Assembly (NCBI GenBank): GCA_002010065.2
Contig: MTMD02000008.1
Span: 248,001-312,000, forward strand
Origin: Candidatus Pyrohabitans jungbluthii
GTDB taxonomy: Archaea > Hydrothermarchaeota > Hydrothermarchaeia > Hydrothermarchaeales > BMS3B
Direction of reading: 5' to 3'
Length of the DNA stretch: 64,000 nucleotides
The notes under the pieces: generated by a model
Database searches by the model: none
What the model was told of the DNA's origin: nothing
The model's input: the letters and a program-made list of their open reading frames with translations, nothing else
In this document: positions 15,432 through 26,061 of the stretch, piece after piece
Layout: each line of letters begins with the position of its first letter
Numbering within the stretch: position 1 is the first letter of the stretch
Program-made: the position numbers and the translations under genes

Positions 15432-16109
15432 CTACTCCAGCACCCTTATCCCCTCTCGCGTAAAGCCCAGGCGGAGTATATCTTTGGGATGCTCAGTGCC
15501 CTTGAGCTTGCGCACCTGCAGCCCCGGCTTAAATGTAGATGGCGTCTCCCCCTGCTGTAGGTAGAGGTATATAACACCGTCCGCCATGTAACTCTCAGGC
15601 GCAGTCGTCGCCTCGGGAGAAAACTCCGCCACAAGCAGGGTTAGTGTCTCCATCGCCTTGAGCACAGTAAAGAACTCATGCAGGAAGCGGCGGTACTCCT
15701 GGGGCTCGGTGAAGGTGTACGAGAAGGGGGTTATGGAGTCTATCACCACTCTGCGAGCATCGCTCCGGCGTATGAAGTTTATGGTCATGTCCAGCGCTTT
15801 GCGAGCACCTCTCTTCATGAGCACCTCGCTTATGTCCAGAAACTTCACCAAGCCCTCGTCGACGAGACGGCGGTCGTAGAAGCGGTAGCTCGCCATATAC
15901 TTGTGAATCTGGTCCACCGGCTCTGAGATGGCGGTGACGTATATCCCGAGTTCTCCCAGCTTTGCTCCACGAAAGAGGCACTGCATGCAGAAGGTGGTTT
16001 TCCCTGTGCCGGGCTCGCCCGCGACGAGAATAACACTGGGCGTTGGCAAACCGCCGCCTATGCGCTCGTCCAAGCCCTTAACTCCGGTGGAGGCTCTCTT
16101 TATTTCCAT
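15432..16109 (-). CDS. KaiC/RadA-like ATPase
   Basis: This 225-aa single-domain RecA-fold ATPase starts ASTGVKGLDERIGGGLP and has Walker A GEPGTGKTTF (residues 31-40) and a Walker B-like strand RRVVIDSITPFSY (about 119-131). It lacks the second KaiC repeat and the N-terminal HhH of RadA. Archaeal KaiC-like proteins act in signalling or regulation, and the partner here is unknown. It is transcribed alone, and its terminal codon is near the DUF5615 gene. Confidence 0.85.
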   Translation of the reverse strand: MEIKRASTGVKGLDERIGGGLPTPSVILVAGEPGTGKTTFCMQCLFRGAKLGELGIYVTAISEPVDQIHKYMASYRFYDRRLVDEGLVKFLDISEVLMKRGARKALDMTINFIRRSDARRVVIDSITPFSYTFTEPQEYRRFLHEFFTVLKAMETLTLLVAEFSPEATTAPESYMADGVIYLYLQQGETPSTFKPGLQVRKLKGTEHPKDILRLGFTREGIRVLE

Positions 16110-16512
16110 GGTAACACCCTGCTCTCTTTCAGCGAAGCATCATTACTTTTGAACAGAAGTAGTATTTAAGCCTTGATTTAGAGCGTTGTGAAAGTGAAAT
16201 ACGGATGCCACATGTGTGGAGCACGGACTTAATCAGATGGTGCCTCGCAGCAGAGAGGATTAGATTCAATTTGTTTGTAGTCCTTTCCTGACACAATAAC
16301 TAAACAACAATCTTACTTTTTTACAGTTTGAGAAAAATAAATTATTTGTATCATGCCGGATAGGAATAAACTGAGGTTCGCCCAGAGACTATGCTTAAGC
16401 CAACTGCCAGAGTCTTAGGCTTTGCTACCTCCTGGGCAACCTCCCTCCTCACCTTTAACACAGCGCTTAACCGTCATACTCAGTATGTATTTTATCAGGC
16501 TAACCTAGGAAA
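16110..16512. other. 400-bp spacer with an imperfect inverted repeat
   Basis: I see no credible gene. On the minus strand GGTTGCCCAG (about 16430-16440) can pair with CTGGGCGAACC (about 16375-16385) with one bulge, enclosing AAGCC/GGCTT. A 40-codon minus-strand frame in the same stretch (reading VRREVAQEVAKPKTLAVGLS) could be a gene remnant. KaiC promoter signals should lie near 16120-16180. Confidence 0.35.
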
Positions 16513-17556
16513 TCAGTGCCAGTGCCTGTGATGTGTATCCGGGCAGTGAGGGTGGGTGTGTATAACCTCCTCATGCACATGCGCATGGATGTGGTAACCC
16601 TCTATTCCCTCGCTGTGCTCGTGGGTGTGGTGCCCGTCGTCGTGGCGGTGGTAGTGCTCGTGCACAACCCTAGCATGGTGATGCTCATGCGCATGGCTTT
16701 CGCTCACCATGAGCAGAGCTCCAGCGATCATGAGCAGAGTAGCAGGGAGCATAACCCAGCCCATCCACTCACCCAGAATCAAGACTGACACGGCAGCGCC
16801 CACAAAAGGCGCGAGACTGAAGAACGCCGCCGCTCTCGCAGCGCCAAGCCCCTGAAGCGCCATGATAAAGAGCACCAGGCTGAGACCATAACTGAAGGCA
16901 CCGAAGAGCAGGGCGATAATTATCGTTCCGCTGAGGGACAGGCTAATGCCAAGTGAAGCTGCAATGCCCAGTGATATCAGCCCGCCAGCTAAGCCCTTGC
17001 TCATTGCTATAAAAATGGGGTCTCTATCAGATATCATGCCTGTTAAGTTGTTGTCCAGGCCCCAGAAAAACATCGCAAGGACCACGAGCAATGAGCCCAG
17101 AACATTAAACTGCCCCAGGCTGGAATCCCATGTTAAGAGCACTCCACCTATGCTCATGGAGAGGAGAGCCGCCCAGAAGCGTTTTCCCGCATGCTCTTTG
17201 AATATCATAAAGGCGATTAAGGCGGTGGCAATGCTTTCGAGGTTGAGCAGCAGGGAGGTGGCAAAACCTGAGATTAAACTCAGCCCCTTCATTAACAGGA
17301 TGGGGGCGAGCACACCGCCGGCAATTATGGCACCCCCTAGCCAGGGTATGTCCTGCTTTCTAAGGTAAATCTTCCTCTCCGCGCCAAGACTTCTTTTGAC
17401 AGCCCAGAATAGGAATAAGCCAAAGAAGGCGCCAAGATAGAGAAAACCAGCCAAAGCTACCGGTGGAATCTCTCTCACAAGGATTTTGGCTATTGGGGGG
17501 CTGATTCCAAATAAAATGGCTGATAATAATATGTAAGCCAGTGAACGCGCGTTCAT
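16513..17556 (-). CDS. EamA/DMT-type transporter with histidine-rich tail
   Basis: This 347-aa protein has ten hydrophobic segments in two EamA repeats (residues about 5-285). A ~60-residue cytosolic tail follows that is extremely rich in His (HAHEHHHARVVHEHYHRHDD, later VIHTHPHCPDTHHRHWH). Such tails bind Ni, Co or Zn in metal transporters, so metal export or regulation is likely, whereas plain EamA proteins move metabolites. ATG 17556 is preferred over GTG 17562. A TATA-like box (ATTTTATAC, about 17600-17608) precedes it on the minus strand. Confidence 0.85.
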   Translation of the reverse strand: MNARSLAYILLSAILFGISPPIAKILVREIPPVALAGFLYLGAFFGLFLFWAVKRSLGAERKIYLRKQDIPWLGGAIIAGGVLAPILLMKGLSLISGFATSLLLNLESIATALIAFMIFKEHAGKRFWAALLSMSIGGVLLTWDSSLGQFNVLGSLLVVLAMFFWGLDNNLTGMISDRDPIFIAMSKGLAGGLISLGIAASLGISLSLSGTIIIALLFGAFSYGLSLVLFIMALQGLGAARAAAFFSLAPFVGAAVSVLILGEWMGWVMLPATLLMIAGALLMVSESHAHEHHHARVVHEHYHRHDDGHHTHEHSEGIEGYHIHAHVHEEVIHTHPHCPDTHHRHWH

Positions 17557-17686
17557 GACCACACCCTACTATCTTCTACTTGAAATCCCAGGCTCACATC
17601 AGTATAAAATTCTGCCTCACCTGTAATAAGATTGAGAGTTACCCGCTCAGTAAGGGATATAAGCATTGAAGTAAAATTTAAAACTT

Positions 17687-18628
17687 ATGCAAAAGCTTGC
17701 GGAAATCTTCAAAACCACCCTGGCGATTAAGCGTGAGGAAGAGGTGCTGCTTGTCACCGACAACGCCATGCTTGAGGTGGCTTCGCTCATAGAGAGCGCC
17801 CTGCGAGAGCTTAGCCAAGAGGTTCTCGTGCTTAAAATGAAGCCCCGCTCAATGCATGGCGAGGAGCCGCCCCGCGTGGTGGCTGAGGCAATGAAGCATG
17901 CAAGCGTCGTCGTCGCCCCAACGAGCAAATCTCTGAGCCATACCGCAGCAAGGAAGCGCGCCTGCGAGGCTGGGGCGAGAGTAGCCACGCTACCTGGGAT
18001 TACACTGGAGATGCTAACCTCAGGGGGGATGTTAGCGGACTACCGCGAGGTTAAGCGCCTTGCCGAAGCCGTCGCCGAGAGGCTCAGCAGGGCAGAGAGC
18101 ATACGGATAAAAACAGACCTTGGCACAGACTTCACCGCCAGCTTAAAAGGCAGAAAAGCCTTAGCCGACACCGGGATAATCACAAAGCCAGGCGACTTCG
18201 GCAACCTCCCAGCCGGAGAAGGTTTCATAGCACCGGTAGAGGGCGAGAGCGAGGGTGTGCTTGTCTTCGACGGCTCCTTCGGAATGATGGGGAAGCTTAC
18301 AAAGCCTTTAAAGATACGCGTAGCCGAGGGAAAGGCGGTTGAGGTTGAGGGCGACGATGGCAGGATAAGCGCGCTCTTTCAACGCTATGAGAATGCAAGC
18401 AACGTCGCCGAGATAGGGATAGGTGTCAACCCAATGGCACGGGTTATAGGCAACGTTCTCGAGGATGAGAAGGCTTTCCGCACCATCCACGTAGCCTTTG
18501 GAGACAACCACACCTTCGGCGGCGCGACGCGTGCTGAGGTGCACCTCGATGGGGTCATGCTTAATCCTGACGTCTGGCTCGACGATGAGAAGCTCATGGA
18601 AAAGGGGAAGCTGCTATGTTTCCAGTGA
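17687..18628 (+). CDS. Aminopeptidase T-like (M29-related) peptidase
   Basis: This 313-aa protein resembles archaeal leucyl aminopeptidase T-like enzymes, metal-dependent exopeptidases. The C-terminal third carries the signature GIGVNPMARVIGNVLEDEKA, FGDNHTFGGATRAEVHLDGV. The promoter is TATA-like GGGATATAAGC (about 17656-17666), giving an almost leaderless start. It overlaps the next gene (sirC) by 13 nt, so it heads the tetrapyrrole operon, a link whose meaning is unclear. Confidence 0.85.
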   Translation: MQKLAEIFKTTLAIKREEEVLLVTDNAMLEVASLIESALRELSQEVLVLKMKPRSMHGEEPPRVVAEAMKHASVVVAPTSKSLSHTAARKRACEAGARVATLPGITLEMLTSGGMLADYREVKRLAEAVAERLSRAESIRIKTDLGTDFTASLKGRKALADTGIITKPGDFGNLPAGEGFIAPVEGESEGVLVFDGSFGMMGKLTKPLKIRVAEGKAVEVEGDDGRISALFQRYENASNVAEIGIGVNPMARVIGNVLEDEKAFRTIHVAFGDNHTFGGATRAEVHLDGVMLNPDVWLDDEKLMEKGKLLCFQ

Positions 18629-19245
18629 TGCTCAACCTGCGCGATAGGCGAGTGGTGGTATTCGGCGGGGGTAAAGTGGCTGAACGAAGGGTGGCAAAGC
18701 TTCTCAGCGCAGGCGCTAGGGTTAAGGTAGTGAGCAAAAGCTTTACACGCACCATCAAAAAGCTCGAAGGGCAGAATCTAACCCTCATAAAGGCGGAGCT
18801 CAGCGAAGCAAACATAGCGCAACACCTGCGTGACGCTCTGCTTGTTTTCGCTGCCACCGATGATGCAGAGCTGAATGAAACCATAGCTAACTTGGCGAGG
18901 CGCGAGGGCAAGCTTGTGAACCGCGCAGATGGTGTTGCTGACTTTGTTGTACCTGCCTCCTTTGAGGTGGGCGACGTTATTATTGCAGTTTCTACTCATG
19001 GCAAGAGTCCTGCAACTGCGAAAATAATAAAAAGGAGAATAAAAAAAGCCGTGACACAAGAAGATATTCTCTTGGTAGAGTTACAAGAATTTTTGAGAGA
19101 AGCCTTGAAGCGCAGAATACCGAGCCAAGCTGAGAGGAGCCGCATGCTTAAGGCAATTGCTCATGATGAGAAAATTCTTGAGATGCTGAGAAGGGGCAAC
19201 TTAGAAGGGGCGAAAGCCCTGGGGCTCAAGTATCTGGAGGCGTGA
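18616..19245 (+). CDS. sirC: Precorrin-2 dehydrogenase / sirohydrochlorin ferrochelatase
   Basis: This 209-aa NAD-binding enzyme oxidises precorrin-2 to sirohydrochlorin on the path to siroheme and heme d1-type cofactors. It has MLNLRDRRVVVFGGGKVAER (Rossmann loop) and FVVPASFEVGDVIIAVSTHG (about 112-131). It overlaps the peptidase gene and ends one base before hemA. Confidence 0.92.
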   Translation: MFPVMLNLRDRRVVVFGGGKVAERRVAKLLSAGARVKVVSKSFTRTIKKLEGQNLTLIKAELSEANIAQHLRDALLVFAATDDAELNETIANLARREGKLVNRADGVADFVVPASFEVGDVIIAVSTHGKSPATAKIIKRRIKKAVTQEDILLVELQEFLREALKRRIPSQAERSRMLKAIAHDEKILEMLRRGNLEGAKALGLKYLEA

Positions 19246-19246
19246 G

Positions 19247-20581
19247 ATGCACACGGTAAACATACGTGTAACCCACCACCGTGCGGACGTTGCAACGCTT
19301 GAGGTTTTTGCCTTTCCCGACGTAAAAAAGGCTCTCAAGGACATCCATGCTTTGCGCTCTGTTAAGGAGTGTGTCATAATCCAGACCTGCAATCGCGTTG
19401 AGATTTTCGCCGCCGCAGAGGACGTGAACCTCGCATACCACGACATCGTGGACTACCTGATGGAGGATGTAATCTCGCGAATGCGCACCCGCAAGCTCTT
19501 TGAACACAGCGATGCCGAATGCGTGCCTCCCGATCTGCTCACAAAGCACATTGTGGAGTTCTCTGCAAAGCTCCACGACGCCATGGAGGTGGAGTACCAC
19601 ACAGACGCGCTGCGCCACCTGCTTCGTCTTGCAGCGGGCATAGAATCGATGATTGTCGGCGAAGATCAGATTCTGGGACAGGTGAGGGATGCGTACAACC
19701 TTGCGAAAGCGCTGGGCACAGTAGGTCCCTTCTTTGAGAAGGTTTTCACCAAAGCGCTTCATGTGGGGCAGGTGGTAAGGACTAAGACGAATATAAACAA
19801 GGGTGCGGTTTCCATAGGCAGCGCGGCGGTAGAGCTGGCAGAGCAGGTCTTCGGGAGCTTAGAAGGAAAGACTGCTCTCCTCATAGGCGCTGGTGAGATG
19901 GGCAAGCTCGTTGCCAAGTCGCTGGCTGAGCACAAGCTTAAGTCTCTTCTAGTGGCAAACAGAACCTACGAGAGGGCGGAGAAGCTTGCCGAGGAGCTGG
20001 GTGGAAAGGCGATACCTTTCGAGGCACTGCAGAAGGCGATAGCTGAGAGCGACCTAATAATCACCGCCACAAGTTCGCCAAAGGCTATAATTACCAGGGA
20101 GCTTATTGAGACAGCGCGAAAGGATAATAAAAACCTGCTGGTGATAATCGACGTCGCCATTCCTCGCGACGTTAGCGAGGACGTTGCCATGCTACCAGGT
20201 GTGCGCCTTTTTAATATAGACGGCTTGCGCGAGGTTGCTGAGCGCAACAGGAAGGCGAGGGAGAAGGAGATAGTAAAGGTAGAGGAGATTATAGACAGGG
20301 AGATGGCGCTGCTTATCAAGCAGCTTTACCGCATCGACGTGGAAGGCATAATACGTGACTTATTCAAAGAGGCGGAGAAGGTTCGCCAGCGCGAGCTTGG
20401 TAAGGCGCTGCGCATGCTGGGAGACGGGTTGGGGGAGAGGGAGAAGCGCATTATTGACGACCTCACCCGCGTAATTGTGAACCGCCTCACATCGCCAATA
20501 GCTGAGAACATACGCAAGGCTGCAGAGCAAGGCGACCAAGAGGCGGTGAAGGTGGCTGAGAAGTGGTTTAGGGGTGCGTAG
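19247..20581 (+). CDS. hemA: Glutamyl-tRNA reductase
   Basis: Reduces glutamyl-tRNA to glutamate-1-semialdehyde, the first committed tetrapyrrole step. The 444-aa protein has the catalytic cysteine C48 in [10 protein letters not shown]. It also has the tRNA/NADPH segments [20 protein letters not shown] and [20 protein letters not shown], and a C-terminal dimerisation helix. It is tightly packed: 1 nt after sirC and 1 nt before hemB. Confidence 0.97.
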   Translation: MHTVNIRVTHHRADVATLEVFAFPDVKKALKDIHALRSVKECVIIQTCNRVEIFAAAEDVNLAYHDIVDYLMEDVISRMRTRKLFEHSDAECVPPDLLTKHIVEFSAKLHDAMEVEYHTDALRHLLRLAAGIESMIVGEDQILGQVRDAYNLAKALGTVGPFFEKVFTKALHVGQVVRTKTNINKGAVSIGSAAVELAEQVFGSLEGKTALLIGAGEMGKLVAKSLAEHKLKSLLVANRTYERAEKLAEELGGKAIPFEALQKAIAESDLIITATSSPKAIITRELIETARKDNKNLLVIIDVAIPRDVSEDVAMLPGVRLFNIDGLREVAERNRKAREKEIVKVEEIIDREMALLIKQLYRIDVEGIIRDLFKEAEKVRQRELGKALRMLGDGLGEREKRIIDDLTRVIVNRLTSPIAENIRKAAEQGDQEAVKVAEKWFRGA

Positions 20582-20582
20582 A

Positions 20583-21563
20583 ATGTTTCCAACACGGAGA
20601 ATGAGGAGGTTGAGGAGGACCGAGAAGATTAGAAGCATGGTTCGCGAAACTGTGCTTACAAAGAACGACCTCATCTACCCAATTTTTGTGGACGAGACCA
20701 TAGAGGAGCGCGTAGAGATCGGGAGTATGCCTGGTCAGTACCGCCTGCCTCTAAGCGAGGTGCGCGACGAAGCGCTGGAAGTGGTAAGCTTGGGCATACC
20801 TGCGGTTATCTTATTCGGCATACCTGAGCACAAGGATGAGGTGGGAAGCGAGGCTTACAACAGCGAGGGCATTATCCAGCGTGCGGTTAGCGAGATAAAA
20901 GACGAAGTCGGCGATGATCTTGTGGTGATAACCGACGTTTGCTTGTGTGAGTACACATCCCATGGGCACTGTGGTGTTGTAGAGGACGGGGAGATTCTTA
21001 ACGACCCTACCCTAGAACTGCTCGCAAAGGAGGCGGTTTCCCATGCTGAGGCGGGCGCAGACATAGTTGCGCCAAGCGACATGATGGACGGGCGCGTAGC
21101 GAAGATTCGTGAGGCGCTTGACGACGCCGGTTACAAAAATGTGGCGATACTGAGCTACGCTGCCAAGTACGCCTCTTCCTTTTATGGACCCTTCCGCGAC
21201 GCTGCAAAGAGTGCACCCGCCTTTGGGGACAGGCGAAGCTATCAGATGGACCCTGCCAATGCGAACGAAGCTCTGAGGGAGGTTTATCTGGACATTCAGG
21301 AGGGTGCGGACATGGTTATGGTAAAGCCGGCACTAGCGTACCTAGACATAATCACCAGGGTAAAGGAGCGCTTCCGCATGCCCACCGCTGCGTATAACGT
21401 GAGCGGCGAGTATGCAATGGTGAAGGCAGCCTCGGCGATGGGTTATGTGGATGAGAAGAGCCTAGTGCTGGAGATTCTCACCTCTATAAAGCGAGCCGGC
21501 GCTGATATGATTCTAACCTACCACGCTAAAGACGTGGCATCGTGGCTAGAAAGGAGTGAGTAG
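20583..21563 (+). CDS. hemB: Porphobilinogen synthase (ALA dehydratase)
   Basis: Condenses two 5-aminolevulinate molecules. The 326-aa enzyme has the zinc-site cysteines in [16 protein letters not shown] and the Schiff-base lysine regions [19 protein letters not shown] and [15 protein letters not shown] 20583 immediately follows the hemA stop and matches the family start [15 protein letters not shown] 20574 is the alternative. Confidence 0.96.
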   Translation: MFPTRRMRRLRRTEKIRSMVRETVLTKNDLIYPIFVDETIEERVEIGSMPGQYRLPLSEVRDEALEVVSLGIPAVILFGIPEHKDEVGSEAYNSEGIIQRAVSEIKDEVGDDLVVITDVCLCEYTSHGHCGVVEDGEILNDPTLELLAKEAVSHAEAGADIVAPSDMMDGRVAKIREALDDAGYKNVAILSYAAKYASSFYGPFRDAAKSAPAFGDRRSYQMDPANANEALREVYLDIQEGADMVMVKPALAYLDIITRVKERFRMPTAAYNVSGEYAMVKAASAMGYVDEKSLVLEILTSIKRAGADMILTYHAKDVASWLERSE

Positions 21564-21564
21564 T

Positions 21565-22836
21565 ATGACACGTTCTGAGGAACTTTTCAATGAGGCTAAG
21601 CGTTACCTCGTTGGCGGAGTTAATTCGCCGGTAAGGGCGATGAAGCCCTTCCCCTTCTTCACTGCTCGCGCAGAGGGAGCAAGGCTTTACGACGTGGATG
21701 GCAATAGCTACATCGACTATTGCCTCGCCTATGGTCCGCTGATACTTGGTCATGCCTACCCGAGGGTGGTGGAGGCGGTTAAGGAGCAGCTGGAGAAGGG
21801 CTCCGCTTACGGCACGCCCACGGAGCTTGAGCTGGAGTTTGCGAAGCGTATTGTTAAGGCGGTGCCCAGCGCTGAGATGGTGCGCTTTGTGAACACTGGC
21901 ACTGAAGCTACAATGGCGGCGATACGCTTGGCGAGAGGGGTAACGGGAAGGAAGAAGATTGTCAAGTTTGAAGGCGCATTTCATGGAGCCCACGATTATG
22001 TTCTTGTAAAGGCTGGGAGCGGCGCAACCACGCATGGCGTACCCACCTCTGCGGGCATACCCGAGGAGACCACGAGCAACACGTTGCTGGCGCCCTTCAA
22101 CGACGAGGCTGCAATAGAGAGACTCTTTAAGGAACAGGGCGAAGAGATCGCTGCGGTAATTCTGGAGCCAATAATAGGCAACGCTGGCTGCATCCTTCCG
22201 AAGGAGGGTTACCTGAAGTTCCTGCGCGAGGTTACCGCTGAGGCAGGAGCGATGCTGATTTTCGATGAGGTTATCACTGGCTTCAGGCTTTGCCTGGGAG
22301 GTGCGCAGGAGTACTACGGTGTTACGCCGGATATAACCACGCTTGGCAAAATCGCAGGCGGAGGGTTACCAATAGGCATAATCACCGCCTCACGTGAGGT
22401 TATGGAGAACTTCTCGCCGGTGGGTAAGGTTTACCAGGCGGGCACGTTTAACGGCAACCCGCTGAGCATGGCAGCCGGACTGGCGACGATAGAAGAGCTG
22501 GAGAAGGGCGAGGTGTACCGCAAACTGGAAGAACTCGGCAAGCGCATCCGCAGAGGTTTGGAGGAGGTTAGCCATGACGCCGGGTTTGAAACCAAGGTTT
22601 ACGGCGTTGCCTCGATGTTCCAGATGTACTTCACTGGCAGCGAGGTATACGACTACACTTCAGCGTTAAAGGCAAACGCCGAGCTGTTTCTGCGCTACCA
22701 GCAGGAGATGCTTCGCCAAGGCGTGTTCATCCCGCCTTCACAGTACGAGTGCAACTTCCTGAGCTACGCCCACAGTAAGGAGGAGATAGACTATACGCTG
22801 GAGAAGGCTGAAGAGGTACTGAGGTCACTCAAATGA
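21565..22836 (+). CDS. hemL: Glutamate-1-semialdehyde 2,1-aminomutase
   Basis: This PLP enzyme converts glutamate-1-semialdehyde to 5-aminolevulinate. The 423-aa protein has [34 protein letters not shown], the PLP aspartate in [11 protein letters not shown] and the Schiff-base lysine in [26 protein letters not shown] lies about 6 nt before ATG 21565, directly after hemB. Confidence 0.97.
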   Translation: MTRSEELFNEAKRYLVGGVNSPVRAMKPFPFFTARAEGARLYDVDGNSYIDYCLAYGPLILGHAYPRVVEAVKEQLEKGSAYGTPTELELEFAKRIVKAVPSAEMVRFVNTGTEATMAAIRLARGVTGRKKIVKFEGAFHGAHDYVLVKAGSGATTHGVPTSAGIPEETTSNTLLAPFNDEAAIERLFKEQGEEIAAVILEPIIGNAGCILPKEGYLKFLREVTAEAGAMLIFDEVITGFRLCLGGAQEYYGVTPDITTLGKIAGGGLPIGIITASREVMENFSPVGKVYQAGTFNGNPLSMAAGLATIEELEKGEVYRKLEELGKRIRRGLEEVSHDAGFETKVYGVASMFQMYFTGSEVYDYTSALKANAELFLRYQQEMLRQGVFIPPSQYECNFLSYAHSKEEIDYTLEKAEEVLRSLK

Positions 22837-23750
22837 AGCTCGTGATAGGCACCCGCGGGAGCAAGCTGGCACTGTGGCAGACGGACTACATTGCCTCTCT
22901 GCTCAAGGAGCGCTTCCCGGAGCTGGAGTTTGAGAAGAGGATAATTAAGACAACCGGCGACAAGCTTCGCGACGCTCCTCTTGCGAAGATAGGTGGCAAG
23001 GGTTTGTTCGTCAAGGAGATAGACGAGGCAGTCGCTCGCGGCGATGTTGACTTCGCTGTGCACAGCATGAAGGATGTGCCTACAGAGCTTTTACCCGAGC
23101 TCACCATCGCTGCTACGCCCGAGAGGGAGGAGGTGAATGACGCCTTAATATCGCGCGAAGGGCTGGGCATAGAGGAGCTACCTGAGGGCGCTGTAGTAGG
23201 CACCAGCAGCCTGCGCAGAATCGCGGAGGTGAAGAACTTCCGTCCTGACCTCGAAGTTAAGAACCTTCGTGGCAATGTGGACACGAGACTGAGGAAGCTA
23301 AAAGCTGGGGAGTACGACGCCATTGTCATGGCAAAAGCTGGACTTAAACGCCTTGGCTTTGAGCATGAGATAACCCAGACTTTGCCCGTGGAGCAATTCA
23401 CGCCCAGCGTGGGGCAGGGCGCCATCGCCGTAGTGGCGCGCAGAGATGGCGAGGTTATGGACTACCTCAGGGCGATAAACCACGAGGAAAGCCTGGCTCG
23501 TGTAAAAGCGGAGCGTGCTCTTCTCAGCAGCCTTGGTGGGGGATGCCAGGTGCCACTGGGCGCGTACACCGAGGTTAGCAATAATACCCTAAGTATCCAC
23601 GCAGTTGTGCTTTCGCCAGATGGAGGCGAGCGCGTGGAGGTAAGACTTAAAGGCAAGGTGAGCGATGCCGAGAGGCTGGGCAAAGCTGCGGCAGAGGCGC
23701 TTCTCGAGAAGGGCGCCAGGGAGATTCTGGATAGGGTTTATAGTCAGTGA
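22833..23750 (+). CDS. hemC: Hydroxymethylbilane synthase
   Basis: Polymerises four porphobilinogens. The 305-aa protein has [18 protein letters not shown], the catalytic-aspartate region [15 protein letters not shown] and the dipyrromethane-cofactor cysteine in [17 protein letters not shown] overlap with hemL. No uroporphyrinogen-III synthase (hemD) follows; the next gene is a ribosomal protein. Confidence 0.97.
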   Translation: MKLVIGTRGSKLALWQTDYIASLLKERFPELEFEKRIIKTTGDKLRDAPLAKIGGKGLFVKEIDEAVARGDVDFAVHSMKDVPTELLPELTIAATPEREEVNDALISREGLGIEELPEGAVVGTSSLRRIAEVKNFRPDLEVKNLRGNVDTRLRKLKAGEYDAIVMAKAGLKRLGFEHEITQTLPVEQFTPSVGQGAIAVVARRDGEVMDYLRAINHEESLARVKAERALLSSLGGGCQVPLGAYTEVSNNTLSIHAVVLSPDGGERVEVRLKGKVSDAERLGKAAAEALLEKGAREILDRVYSQ

Positions 23751-23835
23751 GCCATTGAAAGATTCCAAAAAATTTTAAGTGGTTACCCCGTGGGGATTGC
23801 CTTGATTTCGCTCATTCTTACCGGAGGAAATTTTT

Positions 23836-24225
23836 ATGGCAAGATGGCAAGGCAGATCTGTAAGGAAAATCACTGGCGGCAGGTACAAGCGCTTCAGGAA
23901 GAAGCGCAAATATGAGCTTGGCAGAGAGCAGGCAGAGACCAGGATAGGCAAGGTGCGCGCCAAGGTTATACGCGTGCGTGGGGGGAACGTAAAAGTCAGG
24001 CTCTTCGAGACCCAGTATGCGAACGTCGTCGACCCAAAGACGGGCAAAGCCCAGAAGGTGGAGATAAAAAGAGTGGTCGAAAACAAGGCAAACCCCCACT
24101 ACGTGAGGAGAAACATAATAACCAAGGGGGCAATAATCCTCACAGAGCTTGGTGAGGCGAGGGTAACCTCGCGACCGGGGCAAGATGGAAGTGTTAATGC
24201 CGTTCTTCTTGAGAAGAAGGCATAA
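23836..24225 (+). CDS. rps8e: 30S ribosomal protein S8e
   Basis: Archaeal/eukaryotic small-subunit protein, 129 aa. Its N-terminus ([20 protein letters not shown]) and internal [20 protein letters not shown] are diagnostic. It is a monocistronic unit with GGAGG a few bases before ATG. A T-rich stretch (TTTTTATATTCCCTTTTTCT) follows the stop and probably terminates it. Confidence 0.96.
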   Translation: MARWQGRSVRKITGGRYKRFRKKRKYELGREQAETRIGKVRAKVIRVRGGNVKVRLFETQYANVVDPKTGKAQKVEIKRVVENKANPHYVRRNIITKGAIILTELGEARVTSRPGQDGSVNAVLLEKKA

Positions 24226-24311
24226 ATTTTTATATTCCCTTTTTCTTATTAAGTGTTATAAGATGCAAAACTGTCATAGAGGGGTTGCTCCTCCAGGAGG
24301 AATAAAGTAAG

Positions 24312-25568
24312 GTGCCTGAAGCACTCTGGTACGGTGAGATAGTAAGCCTAGCAGTGCTTTTCCTTTTATCAGCCTTCTTCTCGGGCTCTGAAACTGCCTA
24401 CCTTGCTGTGAGCAGGGCTAAGATACGGAAGCTTGCAAAAGATGGTGATCCCCGCGCTAAGGTTCTTCTCCATCTGATAGAGCACCCCAACCGCGTGATT
24501 GTTACAATACTAGTGGGCAACAACCTGGTGAATATCACCGCCGCCTCTCTCGCGACATCGCTGGCTATCGAAGCCTTCGGAAGCAAAGGGATAGGCATCG
24601 CCACCGGCGTGGTCACCCTGATAGTACTCATCTTTGGGGAAATAACGCCGAAGAGCTACTCTGCGACTAATGCCGAGAAGGTTGCGCTTTTTGTGGCAAG
24701 GCCAATATACCTGCTCATGAAGCTCCTTGCCCCGCTGGTGCTGCTCCTCTCCAAATTTGCGAAGCTGCTGGTGAAAAGCTTTGGTGGTGAGGTCAAGCTT
24801 GGTCCCTTTATTACAGAGGAAGAGCTGAAGATGCTGGTCGAGGTAGGCGAAGAGGTGGGGGCGATTGAGAAAGAAGAGAAGGAGATGATCTCCGGCATTT
24901 TTGAGTTTGGAGACACCGATGTCAAGGAAATAATGGTGCCGCGCATAGACATGAAGTGCATTGAGGCGGGAGAGAGCATTGAGACGGCGAGGAAGCTCAT
25001 TCTTGAGACGGGGCACTCGCGGATACCTGTGTATGAGGGGAGCATAGACAACATCATTGGCATCCTCTATGCTAAGGATTTGCTGAAGTATCTCAACTCA
25101 AAGGGTGCTAAACCGAAGTCGCTTCGCGAGATTATTCGCCCTGCGTACTTCGTGCCCGAGACCAAGAAGCTGGACGATTTGCTCCGAGAATTCCAGCAGA
25201 ACAGGGTGCAGATTGCAATAGTCGTCGATGAGTACGGTGGTACCGCTGGCATGGTGACGCTTGAGGACATTCTGGAGGAGATTGTGGGAGAGATAAAGGA
25301 CGAGTACGACATCGCAGAGGAGGAGCCACTGGAGCGCATAGATGAAAAGCAGGCTATCGTAGATGCGAGGATGAGCATCCACGACGTTAACGAGGCTCTG
25401 GATATCAACCTGCCCGAAGAGGAGTTCGACACCATAGGTGGGCTCGTGTTTAACACTATTGGCAGGATACCCTCGCCTGGAGATGAGGTGGAGATAGACG
25501 GTGTTAAGCTGAGGGTGGAGAAAATGAGGGGGAGGAGAATTATGAAGGTAAGGGTGATTAGGGAGTAG
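24312..25568 (+). CDS. CNNM/CorC-type membrane protein (DUF21-CBS-CorC_HlyC)
   Basis: This 418-aa protein has an N-terminal DUF21 domain with four TM segments (about 5-150, including [19 protein letters not shown]). A CBS pair follows (about 205-325, starting [17 protein letters not shown]), and then a CorC_HlyC domain (about 340-418). The family is implicated in Mg2+ or Co2+ efflux. The start is GTG 24312. A palindrome TCCTCC-A-GGAGGA (24289-24301) contains the ribosome-binding site and could hide it. No partner genes are adjacent. Confidence 0.9.
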   Translation: MPEALWYGEIVSLAVLFLLSAFFSGSETAYLAVSRAKIRKLAKDGDPRAKVLLHLIEHPNRVIVTILVGNNLVNITAASLATSLAIEAFGSKGIGIATGVVTLIVLIFGEITPKSYSATNAEKVALFVARPIYLLMKLLAPLVLLLSKFAKLLVKSFGGEVKLGPFITEEELKMLVEVGEEVGAIEKEEKEMISGIFEFGDTDVKEIMVPRIDMKCIEAGESIETARKLILETGHSRIPVYEGSIDNIIGILYAKDLLKYLNSKGAKPKSLREIIRPAYFVPETKKLDDLLREFQQNRVQIAIVVDEYGGTAGMVTLEDILEEIVGEIKDEYDIAEEEPLERIDEKQAIVDARMSIHDVNEALDINLPEEEFDTIGGLVFNTIGRIPSPGDEVEIDGVKLRVEKMRGRRIMKVRVIRE

Positions 25569-25684
25569 GTCTGAAATATGTACTTAAGTCTTCTGGCCAC
25601 ATTCTGGCATTTTTAAAATCGCCACTTACACGTACAACTTTATAATGGCAAACCACTCGGCTTGCAAACCCTTTTGACAAAAAA

Positions 25685-25721
25685 TTTTAGTAACATCATG
25701 TTATAGTAACATTAGTTGTAA
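25685..25721 (+). promoter_or_regulatory. Tandem heat-shock-type operators
   Basis: TTTTAGTAACAT-C-ATGTTA (25685-25703) is almost identical to the palindrome at 33503-33527. A second, looser copy TAGTAACATTAGTTGTA follows at once (25704-25720). They lie about 50-85 nt before ATG 25770. The rest of the 25569-25769 spacer shows no gene. Confidence 0.6.
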
Positions 25722-25769
25722 AAAATTTTAGCATGTTACCTAGACTCTCACCATCTGGAGGCGGTGGAA

Positions 25770-26012
25770 ATGAGCGGGGAGATTGTAAAGATACTCTCAG
25801 GTGTGGTGCTGATCGTCCTGGGAATAGCGTGGTACTTTGTTCGCGTGCCGGTGCTCAGCGATGTGCTCAGTACTGGAACACTGGTGCCTTTCTGGCGCGC
25901 TTTGCTGGCCGCCTTCGCCGCTTGCTTCGGCATAGTCTTGTTGCTCGCTGGCCTTGTGATGGCCTGGATAGGTTATGACGATTACAGGGAGAGTCGAGAG
26001 GCAGAGACATAG
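25770..26012 (+). CDS. Small two-TM membrane protein
   Basis: This 80-aa protein has two hydrophobic helices (ILSGVVLIVLGIAWYFVRV and LAAFAACFGIVLLLAGLVMA) and a short charged C-terminus. The family is not recognised. GGAGG lies 8 nt before ATG 25770, and an upstream in-frame GTG is too close to that site. Tandem heat-shock-type operators precede it and a Phr/HSR1-type regulator follows by 49 nt, so it is probably a stress-induced membrane protein. Confidence 0.7.
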   Translation: MSGEIVKILSGVVLIVLGIAWYFVRVPVLSDVLSTGTLVPFWRALLAAFAACFGIVLLLAGLVMAWIGYDDYRESREAET

Positions 26013-26042
26013 CCGTACAATAAACCTTTCCTTTGATATTAA

Positions 26043-26059
26043 AGTAACATGATGTGGAA
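26043..26059 (+). promoter_or_regulatory. Operator-like site before the HSR1-type regulator
   Basis: AGTAACATGATGT followed by GGAAA places the left arm and centre of the 33503-33527 palindrome within 20 nt of ATG 26062. A regulator bound here would cover the transcription or translation start, suggesting autoregulation. Confidence 0.55.
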
Positions 26060-26061
26060 AA

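Noticed and set aside
16375-16445. Riboswitch upstream of the KaiC-like gene
   Set aside because: The inverted repeat is imperfect, lies about 270 nt from the start codon and matches no riboswitch consensus I know.
24289-24301. Translation-blocking hairpin before the CorC-like gene
   Set aside because: The palindrome TCCTCC-A-GGAGGA has a one-base centre, too small for a stable hairpin loop; it may only be an extended Shine-Dalgarno.
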